From Gari tellinella (lineage: Eukaryota > Mollusca > Bivalvia > Cardiida > Psammobiidae), in NCBI GenBank assembly GCA_922989275.2, contig OV277858.1, positions 99,310,794-99,374,793 of the forward strand: DNA of 64,000 bases. Reading direction: 5' to 3'. Made by a program: the position numbers and the translations under genes. Below, piece after piece: positions 19,760 to 34,900 of this stretch. The stretch's first letter is position 1; every line of letters begins with the position of its first letter. The notes beneath the pieces were generated by a model, which was not told the origin of the DNA, did no database searches, and saw only the letters and a program-made list of their open reading frames with translations.

Positions 19760-19879
19760 CTTGGATTTTGTAAACTTCCGGTCCACGTAATTCCAGACTG
19801 GGCTCGAGGTAATTTTGCTCTCGATCAATTGAACGCTTTCAGCAGCAGGAAAATAACAAACAGCAATACTTTCCGTTTC
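19760..19879. promoter_or_regulatory. Shared COG5/MGLL divergent promoter and 5'UTR region
   Basis: The start codons of COG5 (minus) and MGLL (plus) are separated by 120 bp. Both 5'UTRs and the core promoter elements must fall here or overlap the opposite exon. ACTTCCGG at 19774-19781 is the reverse complement of CCGGAAGT, the ETS/GABP consensus common in TATA-less bidirectional promoters. I see no TATA box. That it is a bidirectional promoter is inferred from geometry and motif. Confidence 0.65.
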
Positions 19880-19992
19880 ATGATGACTTCCAATAACAAA
19901 TCAGAAACATTTATTCAAACCAAGAAAGGAAACAAATTGTATTGTAGATATTGGAACGAAGACAATAAAGAGGAAAATGCAAAGCCGGAAAG
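19880..19992 (+). CDS. MGLL: MGLL exon 1 (start codon)
   Basis: Starts at the ATGATG at 19880. It encodes MMTSNNKSETFIQTKK, then GNKLYCRYW, and ends with two bases of Arg38. The donor is GTATAT. The frame stays open upstream to 19697, but those residues overlap antisense COG5 exon 1 and match nothing known. Confidence 0.85.
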
Positions 19993-22900
19993 GTATATTT
20001 CAATTTTGGCGGTATCCGATTTAGAAATGTTTCTACCTGTGAAAATCAAGTCAAATCAAGAAGTGTCAACTGAGAATAATTATGAACAGTGAGTTAATTA
20101 AGCGACCACGTTTTAAAGGTATCATGGACATCGTTGAAGACAGATAAAGATAAAAATATTGCAGAAAGATGTGCTTCCTGATTTAACTTAAGCAATTATC
20201 TGCAAGAGTTCCCACCTGTATTAATTTGTCTCTAACCCTTTCCTCCCTGAAACCTCAAAAGGACAATTCTAGTTTTCAATTTAGTCTAGTCCATTTTTGA
20301 CGTTTTAGGGTTGATTTTTACGATAAATGTCAAAATGACAAATAGTGCAGACTCTGATCAGAGGGCTCCTAAAGGAGCCCTCTGAGTCTGACCAGGGTCT
20401 ACACTGTTTGCATAGGACAAGTGTACTGTACTCCTCACAGGTACACTGTTTGCAAATGACGCATATATAATGCTTGACTAGGGTTCAAAGAGTTAATTAA
20501 GATGAGCCAGGGTTCTTCGGTGACGGGTCAAAACGGCCCACATCCAAAAGGGCCTAGTCCATAACGACCCGGTCCAAAACGGCCCACTTTATGACCGGTC
20601 CACTTTATGACCGGTCCAAAACAGCCCACTTTAGATAATGTTCGGGCGTTCTACTCACAGCATGTATAAACGATATCTTAGGGGAAAACTCAGTTTTATT
20701 ATGATATTTCGTACCTATTTGAATCAATAAATATAAAAGAAAAAGGGCAAAGCCAATATAGATTAATTATTCCCCTCAATTATGATGATGCTACTACTTA
20801 TTACTACTTCTACTAATGGTGATGGTGACTATATCCTTGTGACAGCAGTCGAATTCCAGTGTAGTAGTAATGGTATATAGCGGGTAGTAGAAGTAGTAGT
20901 AGTGAAAGTAGATATATGACAATTGATTATGGTGTTAATGGTGTCTACTACTACAGTACTACATATGCAGCATTGGTAAATTAGCTAACTGGAGCAATGC
21001 ATGTTCACACTTAATTTGGTATTCCAGTCAAGAAGAATAATATCAAGCAGAATTAGAATGAGATTAAAATCATGCTGTACATAATAAATTATGAGCTATC
21101 ATAAAAATCCTCTATTTAAGTTAACACACCTGCAAATAATATGGGCCTATACAAACTGGGCCGTTTTGGACCGGGCCGTTATGGTTCTAGGCCGTTTTGG
21201 ATGTAGGCCGTTTTGGAAGTGGGCCGTTTTGACCCGCATTCGGTTCTTCTAAGTGTATTGAGTGGTCACTTACTTCTTTGCATACTGGGTAATTGTTTCT
21301 TCTGCAATAATTTTCTAAATTTCTTTTCAAAAACAGTGTCAGAGTGTCAAACAGTTTGGATCCTGATGAGACGACGTGTAACGCGTCGTCTCATCAGGAT
21401 CCAAACTGTTTGCAAAGGTATGATCCGCAGTAAGGAGAATGCAAATAATGTAGTTAACACAAGATTGTCTTACTGACCTAAAAACCCCAAAGGGAAAGGT
21501 CACCTTAGGTCTTTCCTCTAAATATAATTATTAATTAGCTGGATGTACTGAAATATTAAGCAACCTGCTGTTCTGTTGGACTTCAGCAAAGCTTTGATAA
21601 GTTCTCTCGTGAGCAGTAAAGCTAAAACAGTACAGCATCAGAGGCAACATGTACCATTTGGTGAGCAGCTTCCTTTCTCACAGAATCCAACAAGTCCTCG
21701 CGGTAGGCCACAGCTCAACCCCTGCTGCATCTGTCACATCTGACGTCCCTCAAAGATCTGTCCTTCAACCATGGACTACTCCTGTTCCTCAATCTTATTC
21801 TTAAATGACATGCCAGCCACGGTCTTTTCAACATATTCAGACTTCTTGCACTTCCCACTGGAGAAATAGGTCTACTAAGTAACTGACTGCACTGTACTGT
21901 AGACAGTGTGGCTCTGCAAGAAGACCTAGATGAAGAGGAAGAGGACTGGCAGATGTCATTTAACCCAAGCACTTAGTGTGAATTCAGTACTTCACATTAC
22001 ATGGAAAAGGAAACCAATAATTTGCTGTCTTACTATGATCTATTATGATATCAATATCTTTTTTTTTATAATGGCAATTTCGAATTGGAATTGAACGTTT
22101 GCTTAATAAATGAAACAAATTGGAAGTTTTTCTGTGTGAATCAATCAGACATTTAAAGACGTTAAGAAAAGTTAAGAAAGTCGCAAACATTTGAACAATT
22201 TATCAAATCGTGCCGATGTTCACACCCTCGCGAAAAATATTATGCTATGCGATTATCAGCGCGTGCGGAATACACAGTGGCATATTAGACTTGACACGTG
22301 TATATGTGTTACACCTCTCCCTGCAACTTTTCCCTTTCATGTATGCCGACATTTCAAAGAGTGTAATCGTAGACATGAAACATATACACAGTGAAAAAAG
22401 GTAGCTACTTGGGTGTGGCATTAGCGAAAGGAAACTTATCTTCTACGAAATACGAAGATTAATGCGATGCTATAAGTGGATAAAACAACCCCGACTAACG
22501 GATGATAATACTCGCATAGGAACATCGTATGTACATAGTATGTAAGCAAAAAATATTTCATTTAATCCCAGTTACTCATTTAAATCACTATTTAACTTTT
22601 GCATCAATTAATAATTGTCAAATACGGGTGATATATATAATTTTTTAAAAATGGCACGTTGGGTCCACAAATGGTACGTTGATGTCGTGGGGCGTTGGTG
22701 CGATGGGGCGTTGAGACCAGACACCATCAGAACCACCTACAGGATTCATGGGCATGCAGGCCTTTTTCTGGAGTATCAATGGGTCCAGTAAACGGACCCA
22801 ATCCCAATGAGAAACTGTAAAAATAATTCCCACTTATGGCCAAAGAATAAATTTCTGAAAAAAAAAACTATTTTCTTTTGGATAGAAAGGTTGTTCCTGA

Positions 22901-25900
22901 TAAGCCAAAATCACATAAAAAATAAATTAAAAAATGATGGAAAAAACTAGCTTAAAGGCCTTTTATTGAAAATAAGTGTTATCAATTAAATAATTCTACC
23001 CAAATTATTTGATTTTTCGCACAAAAAATTCCCAAATCAAACATTGCAGTTTTCCCAAAATGGCCAGAAAAGGCATGGCATGAACTAGCAGTCACAAAGT
23101 TGGCAACCAGTTTCCTTGTCTTTCTGAGGAGAAACCTGACAACCTGCCCACAAGACATTAAGGCACAGTATTACAAGATCCTTGTCAGGCCAATCCTCGA
23201 ATCTGCTACACCAGTGGGGATCCACACACTAAAAATTCCATTGAGAAACTCAAGGCAGATTTATCACAGGCAACCAGCAGGCTAAGCAGTACATACCAGC
23301 CAGATGCTGAGAGATCTCTTATTGCCCTGCATCAAAAGAACAAGCTGACAATGGTGTTCCTCATCACATATGCAGTCAGGGCTTTTTTTCCCTATATAAC
23401 AGATGCCCACAATTTTCTTTAAAATCATGCAGTTTTCCCCTAAAAATGGGTTTACCCCAGGTTTTTCTTTCCCCTTTGGCAAACCCCGCATTATTTTTTC
23501 CCCTAATTAACTTATTTTACTATACAAGAGGGCCTGAAGGCCCTGATATCGCTCACCATTTGTAATGAAGTCTGATAGCTTTACCTTTGAATTTCACCCG
23601 TTTTATTCTAAATTCATTCAAGTTTGTTGACCTACTGTAGTATAGTAGAGTACATCAAAGGCAAATAACTAGAGCCTAAACAATACTGAATAAAGCCTTT
23701 TTCTAGCATTTCAAAGTATATCAAGGGCAGGTAACTATTGCCACAATGATTACATATCAACAATAATTGCACTCCTTCGAGAATGTATAGCTACATCCTT
23801 TGTGTACAAGTATAATCAAAATCCATTGAAAACTGTAGTTGCAAGAGTGTAAACGCTGTAAAATATGACATTTTCAGCAATTCAAAGGTAGATATCTCTT
23901 GATCTATTTGTCAGATTCCAACCATAATCACCCTTTTTCGAACTCTTATGGTCATATACAATCTGGGCAAGTTTGAGAGAGCTTGGATAAATATTGTGGC
24001 CTCTAGAGCGTAAACACTGTTAAATATATCATTTTCAGCAATGCAAAGGTAGATAACTCTTGACCTATTAATCCGATTACAACCATAATTAACTCATCCG
24101 AAGTCTTTTGGTGATAAACAATCTGAGTAAGTTTGAGAAAAATTGGAATTTGTGGCCTCTAGAGTGTAAACATCGTTAAATATGGCATTTTCAGCAATTC
24201 AAAGGTAGATAATTCTCGACCTATAAGTTTGATTTCAACCATAATCGATCTCATCTGAACTCTTTTAGTCATATACAATCTGAGCATGTTTGAGATGTAT
24301 TGGATAAAAATTGTGAACTCTAGAATGTAAACACTGTTAAAAAGCATTTTAGGCAATTCAAAGGTAGATAACTCTTGATCTATTTGTTCGAATTCACCAA
24401 AAATCGATCTCGTCCAAACTCTTATCGTCATATACAATCTGGGCAAGTTTTAGAAAGATTGGATAAATACTGTGGCCTCTAGAGTGTAAACACCGTTAAA
24501 TATTGCATTTTCAGCAATTCAACGGTAGATAACTCTTGATCTATTTACCCGATTTCAACGAAAATCGAACTCTTCTGAACTCTTATGGTAATATACAATC
24601 TGGACAAGTGTTAGAATAATTGAATAAATACTGTGGCCTCTAGAGTGTAAACACTGTTAAATATGGCATTTTCAGCAGTTTAAAGGTAGATAACTCATGA
24701 CCTATTTGTCCGATTTCAACCATAATCGAACTCATCCAAGCTCTTATGGCAATATACCATCTGAGCAAGTTTGAGAAAGATTGGATAAATATTGTGGCCT
24801 CTAGAGTGTAAACACTAAAATTGTTGACGCTGGACGACGGACATTCAAGGATTGCAAAAGCTCACCGTGAGCTAATAAAAAAGGGTGGAAATGTTTTCCC
24901 TTTGGAGTGAAAAAAAGCCCTGGCAGTGATAATTTTACCTGTGCATCCAGAGTCCTATACTCATTAAATTTGCTAGGGACTCGTTATTTAAAAAGTTGGG
25001 AGCCCCATAGACCCATAGCTTTTCTGGCCTTCATTAATCTATTATTGATAAGCTAATAGTAGCTTAAAGCATGTTGAAAGTAAAGCAGAATGTGCCTTAA
25101 GGCACATTCTGCTTTACTTTCAATTTGCTTTATGTGGTCACCTGTCCTCAAAACTAGAAATAAGTTATGGGATATTGGGTTAATTTTTCACCTCAAGGAC
25201 TCAATGTTTGTCTAAAGGACTGATTGTTTGATAGAATGTGCATCCCAAGGACTTATTCACCTGATTTCTAAAATTATCACTGTATGATGACTTGTTGGAC
25301 ATTCAATCAGACAAGTACCTCCACTCTACAAGCAGGGTACACGGCGTGGAAGTCAAGGAAGTTAAGGAATTGCTTTACTTCTGTATGAATACATAAAGTC
25401 ACTCCTTCTTTACCTCAGGCGTACAGCTGTGGAACCAGCTAGCCAAGCAACTAACTCGAATCATGCCATGCACCTGTGATTATGATGATTTTGATTTGTT
25501 ACTTCCTTTTTTAATTATCTCCCTTTTCGTAATTTCAACAAATGAAATATTGTCATTCTTGAATTATCTCCCTTTTCTTGAAATTAAATCCTGTGATTAT
25601 AGTTTTGATTCTTCAATGTACTGGTGGGGTATATAAATCACCTTTAGTGATAGTTCTAGTATTTCAGGTGTATTGTGTATTTACGTTTTCAACCCATTAC
25701 CCCATAAATACACCTTTTTACACCCCTAATTTATCACTCCACTGAAGAAACTAGTTCCAATTTATACTGCTGTGAGTATTTAACATTAGAAATAACTTCT
25801 ATATTCTAGCAGCTTAAAGCAGGCTGAAAATAAAACAGAATGTGCCTTAGGGCACATTCTGCTTTACTTTCAATCTGCATTAAGTGATCACATAGACATA

Positions 25901-28900
25901 CATGTATCTTTAATATTATAAACAGGCTATGGAGTATTGGGTTGATTTATTCCTCCACTGATTTTCAGGAACAAGAAATAATCAATGATTTTGTTTTATT
26001 ATTCAGGGGTATTGTGTTTATGGTTCATGGCCTAGCAGAACACTGCCTATATTACACAGAACTAGCACAGCTGCTTATAGGCAGTGGCTTCTATGTCTTT
26101 GCACATGATCATGGTAAGTGATGATAGATACATGTATAATCAATTCTGTATTAACCCATTACTCCGTAGCCTGTGTCTAGTATGGAATGTAAGTGACCAT
26201 TTAAAGCAGGATGAAAGTAAAGCAGAATGTGCAGTATGGAATATAAGTGACCACTTAAAACAGGTTAAGGCACATTCTGCTTTACTTTCAGCCGGCTTTA
26301 AGCTACGTTCTATTATAATTAGGATATAGAAAATATTTCTCAATAAAAATTCATATTCATGACTATAAATTGAAACTATTTTCTTCACTGGAGGAATAAT
26401 TGAAATGTGTTAAAATGCATAATTATGTATGTAGTAATGGGTTAAGCTATTACTACATAAATATGCCTTTTGTTTCTTCGCTGAATATTCGGCTCGGTTT
26501 ATGTCTGAGCCCGTGTAGAGAAGCAACAACAACAACTATACCGTCAGCTGACGCTATAGAAAAACGATGGAAAATATCTAATAAAAAAAAAGATTCGGTG
26601 ACGATTCTTGAGACTTTTTTTGGACTGATCATATTTTTTTAATGTCAGAAGCCAAATAATGCCACAAATTTGCTTTTATTTGAGTATTTTATTTTATTTT
26701 GACAAGTACACCATCCGGTTGTGGGTTCCCTTAGTTCAAAACTAGAAACAGGCTATGGTGTAAATTGATATAATTCTTTTGTGTTTTAAGGCAAGTGGTT
26801 GCATAAAGCAAGGTGAAAGTTAAACAGCTACAAGTATCTGTTTTACTTTCACCCTGCTCTTAGCTGCCACCTGTCTTTTATATGATCAATTAGCGAGTCT
26901 GCATTTTAGTGGGTTGTGATAGAGAGTTATTTACTATGTATGTGTCTGAATTGTTTATCTCAGACAATCCTTATGATTCATAGAAGAATATAGAATGTTT
27001 GCTAGTATCAAATGAAGTTCACAATACCAACCGGAAAACATGTATCTTAAAATACATATTTTAGTTTATTTAGTATTTACTGTACACTGGAAATGTATAC
27101 AATGTCACACAGAACCCAATACTCCATAGATACACCTTTATTATTCCACTGAGGAAAATGGTTCCACTTTATACGGTCATGAATATTTAGTATTAGAAAT
27201 ATTTTCTGTATTCTAGCAGAAGGTAGCTTAAAGCAGGTTGAAAGTTAAGCAGAATGTGCCTTATATAAGGCACATTCTGCTTTACTTTCAACCTGCTTTA
27301 AGTGGTAACCTGTCTTAAAAACTAGAAACAGGCTATGGGGTTTATATAATGGGTTGTTTTTAGCTCACCTGAGTCAAAGGATGAGCTATTGTTTTGTTTT
27401 TGGGTTTGGGTTTTTAGCTCACCTGAGCTAGCTCAGGCCGGGTGAGCTTTTGCAATCCTTGAATGTCCGGCGTCCGTCATTAGTCGTCAACAATTTTAGT
27501 GTTTACACTCTAGAGGCCACAATATTTATCCAATCTTTCTCAAACTTGCTCAGATTGTATATTACCATAAGAGTTCGAATGAGTTCGATTATGGATGTAA
27601 TCGGGCAAATAGGTGAAGAGTTATCTACCTTTGAACGGCTGAAAATGCCATATTTAACAGTGTTTACACTCTAGAGGCCACAATATTTATCCAACCTTTC
27701 TCAAACTTGCCCAGATTGTATATTACCATAAGAGTTCAGATGAGTTTGATTATGGTTGAAATCGGACAAATATATTAAGAGTAATCTACCTTTGAATTGC
27801 TGAAAATGCCATATTTAACAGTGTTTACACTATAGAGGCCACACTTTTTATCAAATCTATTTCAAACTTGCTCAGATTGTATATGGCTATAAGAGTTCAG
27901 ATGAGTACGATTATGGTTGAAATTAGACTAATAGGTAGAGAGTTATCTACCTATGAATTTGCTGAAAATGTCATATTTAACAGTGTTTACACTCTAGAGG
28001 CCACAATTTTTATCCAATTTATCTCAAACTTGCTCAGATTGTATATGACTATAAGAGCTCAGATGAGTACAATTATGGTTGAAATCGGACCAAAGTCAAG
28101 AGTTATCTGCCCTTGAATTGCTGAAAATGCCATATCTAACAGCGTTTACACTCTTGCAACTACAGTTTTCAATGGATTTTGATTATACTTGCACACAAAG
28201 TATATAACTATAAGTTCTCGAAGGAGTGCAATTATTGTTGAAATCTAATCATTGTGGCAATAGTTATCTCACTTATCTGCCCTTGATATACTTTGAAATG
28301 CTAGAAAAGGCTTCATTTCAGTATTGTTTAGGCTCTAGTTATCTGCCCTTGATGTACTCTACTATACTAGAATTATGAGGTTATATTCCAAAATTGTTTA
28401 CATGCTTTACTACAAATTTGAATGGATTTGGGTTAAAAAGGGTGAAATAGAAAGGTAAAGCTATCAGGCTTCAGTATATCAGGTGAGCGATATCAGGGCC
28501 TTCAGGCCCTCTTGTTTAGCTAACCTCAAGGTGAGCTACGAGGGGCGTTCATTTAATTATGTCACTCGTGCGTATTCCTGCCCTCCTATTTAAGTAAGAT
28601 TGGTGTTTTGAAACTTTGTCTGTGAAGTGATTGTTTATATTGACTGAAAATTTCGTTTGAATCCGTTAAGCATTTTAGAAATGATTAAAGATTTAAGTTC
28701 ATCCTTTTATAGACACTGGCTATTTTATTGTATGTATATTGGGCGTACGAAAAAATGAGGCTAGTGTAAAGGTCGAATAATTTTGTAGATGTCGATTGCA
28801 TAGATATACTTTGAACTTTATTTGATAAATGGAGGTTTGCAGTGTCATGAATGTCATTTTCTAATCCAAACAATTTAAAGATTACTAGTTTTAATTAAAG

Positions 28901-31900
28901 ACGACTACTGTTCAGTTTGGTGGGTGCCAAAGTTAAAGCTGCTGCTGTGGGTGATTTATTAAAACAGCACACAAGAAATGCATTTAAATATTTAACTAAC
29001 GGTGTTGGTTAAATATTGGGATAATATCACATACATGTAGTTTTGATACGGGAGTGTAAAGTTAGAATTTGTTTTGTTTGGTTGGCCCCTCATTTTTTCA
29101 TTGAGAATAATACTACAAACTCATGAATAATGTTGTAAAATCCTTGTCGAAAAGCAGAAATATATACAAGTTACACATTTTTGAGCTGCCTTAACCCTTT
29201 ACCCCATAGCCTGTTTCTAGTTTTGAAGACAGGTGACCACTTAAAGCAGGTTGAAAGTAAAGCAGAATGTGCCTTAAGGCACATTCTGCTTTACTTTCAG
29301 CCTGCTTTAAGCTAGCATCTGCTAGGCTATATGAAATATTTGCAATGGTAATTGTTCATGAGGGTATGAACTGGAACTATTTTCTTCAGCAGAGGAATAA
29401 ATTAAATACACTAAAAGTCGCTTCTATGGGGGAAAGGGTTAAAGTGATTTATAATTATAAACAACAAATACTAATTATTTTGTTGCCAGATGATGTGTAA
29501 ATACAAGTTTAGATTGGTTATTGTAAAATATTAAAATGAGCAGGAAAAAATAGATTTGTTATTGTGAAATATTAAAATGAGCTGGAAAAAGTTTTAAATG
29601 CAATTTTACTCGAAATCTGATCTTGCAATACTTAAGTTCAGAACCCAATGAACCGAAAAGTTATGAAGAGGGGTTATAAATTCAATATACTGAGAAAAAA
29701 AAGAAGGATATCTATGCAAAACATAAACCTGAAATCCAAATTAAAAGATATGCCTCATAAAAAAATTATAGCTTTCCCCCACATGTATAATGGTAAATGA
29801 TTTCCTGACCAATAAAACGATAACCCAGGTACGCCGTCTGATTTATTCATCGCAATATGGTTCTTAAATTTGGTTTTCGCTTCTTTTATCGAAGAAAGAT
29901 ATCTTTTTATGCTGAGCAATCTCTCAATGCAAGCCAGACTGTTTTTAGCTCACCTGGCACGTAGTGCCAAGGTGATCTATTTTGATTGTGCTGTGTCCGT
30001 CGTTCGTTCGTCGTCAACAATTTTTTCAAACAACTTCTCCTCCTAGACTACTGGATGGATTTTCACCAAACTTGGCAGGAATGATCCTTGTATGGTCCTC
30101 TTTCAAATTTGTTCAAACATTTCCGGTCCATTGCATATCTAGGTCACAGGAGCTAAAAATAGATTTTTTCAATGAAAACTTAAAAAATCTTCTTGTCTGA
30201 AACCACAGTACCCTGAGCTAAGATATTTGGCACAAAGCATCATCTTTAGGTCCTCTATCAAATTATGTCCTTGGGGTAAAAAATGACCCCGCCCCGGGGG
30301 TCGTAATTTTACATATAGTTATATAGTGAAATTTTCAAACATATTTTTTTCTGAAACTAATATGGCCAGAGCTTTAATATTTGACATGGTGACAATTCTA
30401 GAAGCCTCGAACCAATGTTGTAAATATGGTACTGGTCCGTTGCATATCTAGGTCACAGGAGATAAAAATAGATTTTTTCCAATTAAAACTTAAAAAATCT
30501 TCTTGCCCGAAACCACCGTATCCTGAGTTTAGATATTGGCATAAAGCATCATCTTTAGGTCCTCTATTAAGATTGTTCAAATTATGTCCCTGGGGTAAAA
30601 AATGACCCCGCCCGATGGTCATAATTTTACACAGAGTTATATAGTGAAATCTTCAAACATGTATTTCTCTGAAACTAATATGGCCAGAGCTTTGATATTT
30701 GGCATGGTGACATTTCTTGAAGCCCTTAACCTGTAATATTGATTATATATGATTGCATATATAGGTCACAGGAGCTAAAAATAGATTTTTCCAATGAAAA
30801 CTCAAAAAAATCGATTTTTTTTTCGATGAAAAACCATCCATGTACAAAATATTTGACAGAACACTTAATTTTCAAGTTCATCAGCAAGATTTTTGAAATT
30901 ATGTCTCTGGGGTAAAAAATGTTCTCACCCCAGGGGTCATGTGACCTTTGTGTTGGTTTTTCCAGGTGAGGGATATTATTATTTAGGCCCGCATGGGCCT
31001 CTTGTACATTGTTTCTGGGGTATACCTAAAAAAAACTATTTTCCCCCTTTCTAAATTTAATTTAAATACTTAAATAATATATTTCTGTTGACAAGAAATG
31101 TATCTTAAGGTTGGACAGAACGAAGTATGCACGAATCTCATATTGCGCCTTTAAGGACCCCAGTGACATAACTAAAAAAACACCCTTTGTATTGTGATCG
31201 GTTACCGTCCGTCGTATGTCGGTGTCGTCTGTTCACAATTTGTTTCAAATAACTTCTTCTCTGAAACCAATGGCCCAATTTTAACCAAACTTGGTCAGAT
31301 ACATACTGTAGTTGTGAGCTTCAAAGCTTGTTAAAAAAAGTGGGTGGGGCCATCTGTCTTGTTGCCATGGTAATCATGCACAATATCTAAAAAAAATCAT
31401 CTTCTAAAAAAGACTGGTTTTGATTACAATTTGATATTCACCAAAATGTTTCTCAATTGATATACTTTCAAAGAACTTTGATCCGTCAAAAAACATGGCT
31501 GTCAGAGGGCGTAGTCATTTTCCGTAAATTTAAGTAATATTGACAACCAAATTCAAACCTTCTTGTCAATAACCATAAGTCCTAGGACAACCAAATTTCC
31601 TATGTGGCATCATGTTGTGAACCTTTACCAAGATTATTTAAATGATGACCCCTGGGTCAAAAAGGTCCCGCCCTGGGCTTATCATTTTTTAATAGGAAAA
31701 CCTTGAGAACTCTTCTGCTCTGAAACTGTATGGCCTAGACCTTTTATATTTGGCATGTAGCTTTGCCTTATGGTCCTCTACCAAGATTGTTCAAATCATC
31801 ACCCCAGGGTAAAAAATAGCCCCGCCCTGGACGTAGAGGTATATAGGAAATTCTTAAAAAACTTCTGCTCTGAAACTGAATGGCCTAGACCTTTTACATT

Positions 31901-34900
31901 AATTTTGGCATCTAGCTTTGCCTTATGGTCCTTTATCAAGATTGTTCAAATCATGGCCCTGCCCCGAGGCTTATCAGTTTAACATAGACTTATATAGGAA
32001 AACCTTTAAAAATCTTCTGCTCTGAAACTGAATGGCCTAAACCTTTTACATTTATTTTGGCATTTAGCTTTGCCTTCTGGTTCTCTACCAAGATTCATCA
32101 AATCAAGATCCCCGTGTAAAAAATAGCCTTGCCCCGGGGCTTATCAATTTTACATAGACATATGTAGTAAAATCTTTAAAAAAATCTTCTTCTCTGAAAC
32201 CGTAAGGCCCAGACCTTTTATATTTGGCATGTAGCTTTGCCTTATGGTCCTCTATCAAGATTGTTCAAATCATGACCCCAAGGTCCAAAATGGCCCTGCC
32301 CTGGGGTTTATCAGTTTTACAAAATATAGACTTATAGAGGAAACCCTTTAAAAAGGTTCTACTCTGAAACTGTAACCGTTGTTCAGAAATCAATAACATT
32401 TTGAATGAATATTATTTAAGACACCCTTTATTTGGACTTTATTTTGCTTCCATATTCTCTTTTTTGCTCAAACAATCATAATGACTAAAAGATTCTGTGT
32501 AAATTCTTCTTCATGCAACAGTCCACATACGTGCAATGACAAATTTCATTTTGCATTCGGTATAACACAATATTTTCTCAATGTTAGCGATTTATGGCCG
32601 CATGCGGCTCTTGTTTGTTTTGTCAGGGCTTGGCAAATGCCATTTTATTATTGGTTAAGTAGTGCAAAAAGTGTAAGAGGGTCAATTTCCTGTTTTAGGT
32701 TTGTTTTGTTATCTAAAATATCATGAAAATTGTTTACTACCGTATGTATTGGAAAAGTTCAGGTTAGAATGTCGTACAGTTATTATGCAATTTTCAGATT
32801 AAGTACATATAGTTGAATTAGGGATAGTTTGTAGGTCTAGTCTATTTCTTTTCCAGTTTTAAATTTGTTTTATTATATACGATATACAGGGTGTCTCATA
32901 ATATTATGTGTTACCATTTCAAACCTTTGCCTCATATTCCCTACATCCAGCAAGAAACATTGATAGCTGTATTTATTGTGCGCAGTATACAGTAGAGGAT
33001 ACATTTTTCTTTCCCGTTTAAACGCAATGCACTAAACTGTGGAAATTTACTGTTAGAAGTTTTAACTATTATTTTTTAATCTGAGTAGCAAATAGGTTGG
33101 AGCCTGATCAAACGCCGGGTTACCCGGCATCTGACCTGGCTCCAATCTATTTGCAATGGAAATAATAGTTTTGTATACAAATGCGTTTATTGGGAAAGAA
33201 TAAAATATCAGTAAAGTTAGCGCAGCGGTCTCGTGCTGCACGGGAACCATACTTATCTCAAGTAGGAAAGTGTACGATGATGTAGTCGATGTTACCTTGC
33301 TTACAGTGGAGAAAATGTTACTCTTTCCCAATAAACACGTTAACGCTAAAACCATGATTTCAATTGCAAACAGTTTAGAGCAGATCAGACGCTGGGTAAC
33401 CCGGAGTCTGATCAGACACCAAACTGTTTGCCGCTCAGACTAGCACGAATGGTCAGAATTGTCTAAAGGTTGTCCATTTATGCGTATTATTGCGATGCGT
33501 TTGCGTTTCGTTTGCGTTTAAATGGGAAAGAATAAAGTTTTCTCCACTGTACCTAAATGGTTATGAACTATTCTGTTTTAAAAATAACCCAGACAAGTCA
33601 GGAAAATCGGATCGATCTCGTGACTCTTATTCGACCTTGCGGAAACTCTCGGAAGCCGACACGAAGATTTGTTATGTAAACAAAAACCTTATTTTCAAAC
33701 CATCTCGATAAGAAATCGGCACATTTATGTATGGTTCTTAAAGAAAGGGGGGCATGTTTCAGGCACCTGACAACGGATTTCGCTTAGTTTTAATACATAG
33801 AAAATGTTCTTATATAAGAAATTGCGCGATTTAAACATAAATTTGGGCGACATTCTGGCTTTAATGAAACTTTGACTGTATCTTTGCACAGTTGGTCATG
33901 GCCAGAGTTCGGGGGACAGGGTACATGTAACAGACTTCAGTGAGTATGTGGAGGATGTGTTAGACCATATAGACCAGGTTAGAGGCACCCTACCTGACCT
34001 GCCAGTGTTCTTGGTGGGCCATTCCATGGTAAGCATACAGGTGGAGAAAACGTTATTCTTTCCCAATAAACGTGTTTGTGCTAAATCTATTATTTCCATT
34101 GCAAACAAGTTGGAGCCAGATCAGACGCTGGGTTTCCCAGCGTCTGATCAGGCTCCAAACTGTTTGCCACTCAAATAAAAATAAATCGTTAAAATGTTTA
34201 AAAAAAAGTGCCATTTTCTCCATTTTATTGCAATGCATTTGCGTTTCATTTGCGTTTAAACAGGAAAGAATAACATTTTCTCCACTGTATGTCATCTCTA
34301 CTACCAAACTTGTGTTACAGTGATGGGGGAAAAAGTTTGTCTTTTCCGTTAAAACAAAACTATACACAGTCCGTCTAATAGAATTGAGAAAAACTTTTTG
34401 AAAATGTGAAAACATGTTTAAATTTGAGGGCAAATAGTTTCGAGCCTGATCAGATGCTGGGCTACCAAATTCCCAACTGTTTAAAACATGGACACACTTT
34501 CTTTAGCACGAACACATCTATATGAATTTCGGAAAGAAAAACCTCTTGGACTGCAAACTTTTCCTCCACAGAAATCAATTAGGAATCCCATACCTTCTTC
34601 TCCATATAAGCACTACACATAATATTTGTTGATGGTGTTGAATGTAGGTGGCAGCTTAAAGCAAGATGAAAGTAAAGCAGAAAGCTCATATACTTCATAA
34701 ATACACATTTTATGACTTTAATGAATTTCTCGGCTGAAGAAAATAGTTTCCCTTTACAGACATAATCATGTACCATATGAAATATTTTCTATATACTAAC
34801 TAATGGTAGCTAAAGTTTAGCTGAAAGTGAAGCAGAATGTGCCTTAAGGAACATTCAGATTTACTTTTAACCTGCTTTAAGTGGAAACTAGAAACTGGCT

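Larger units (their letters stand above)
21540..25480 (+). mobile_element. Non-LTR retrotransposon remnant split by later insertions
   Basis: Three coding pieces lie in element order on the plus strand: the RT core at 21570-21980, the post-RT region at 23090-23285 and the C-terminus near 25290-25470. H1 (23524-24877) and a partial family-A MITE (25040-25182) interrupt the last two. All are inside MGLL intron 1 in the sense direction. Confidence 0.6.

Noticed and set aside
19697..19879. In-frame N-terminal extension of MGLL from an ATG at 19697
   Set aside because: It would overlap antisense COG5 exon 1 and adds residues with no similarity to the family. The ATG at 19880 gives the usual length.
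27411..28515. CRISPR-like array
   Set aside because: The ~160-bp units are directly adjacent tandem monomers without unique spacers, in an animal genome.
29267..29500. Conserved small protein family (recurring AHSALLSACFKL peptides across the window)
   Set aside because: The peptide is the translation of the family-A palindrome and appears wherever that MITE occurs. It is not a gene.
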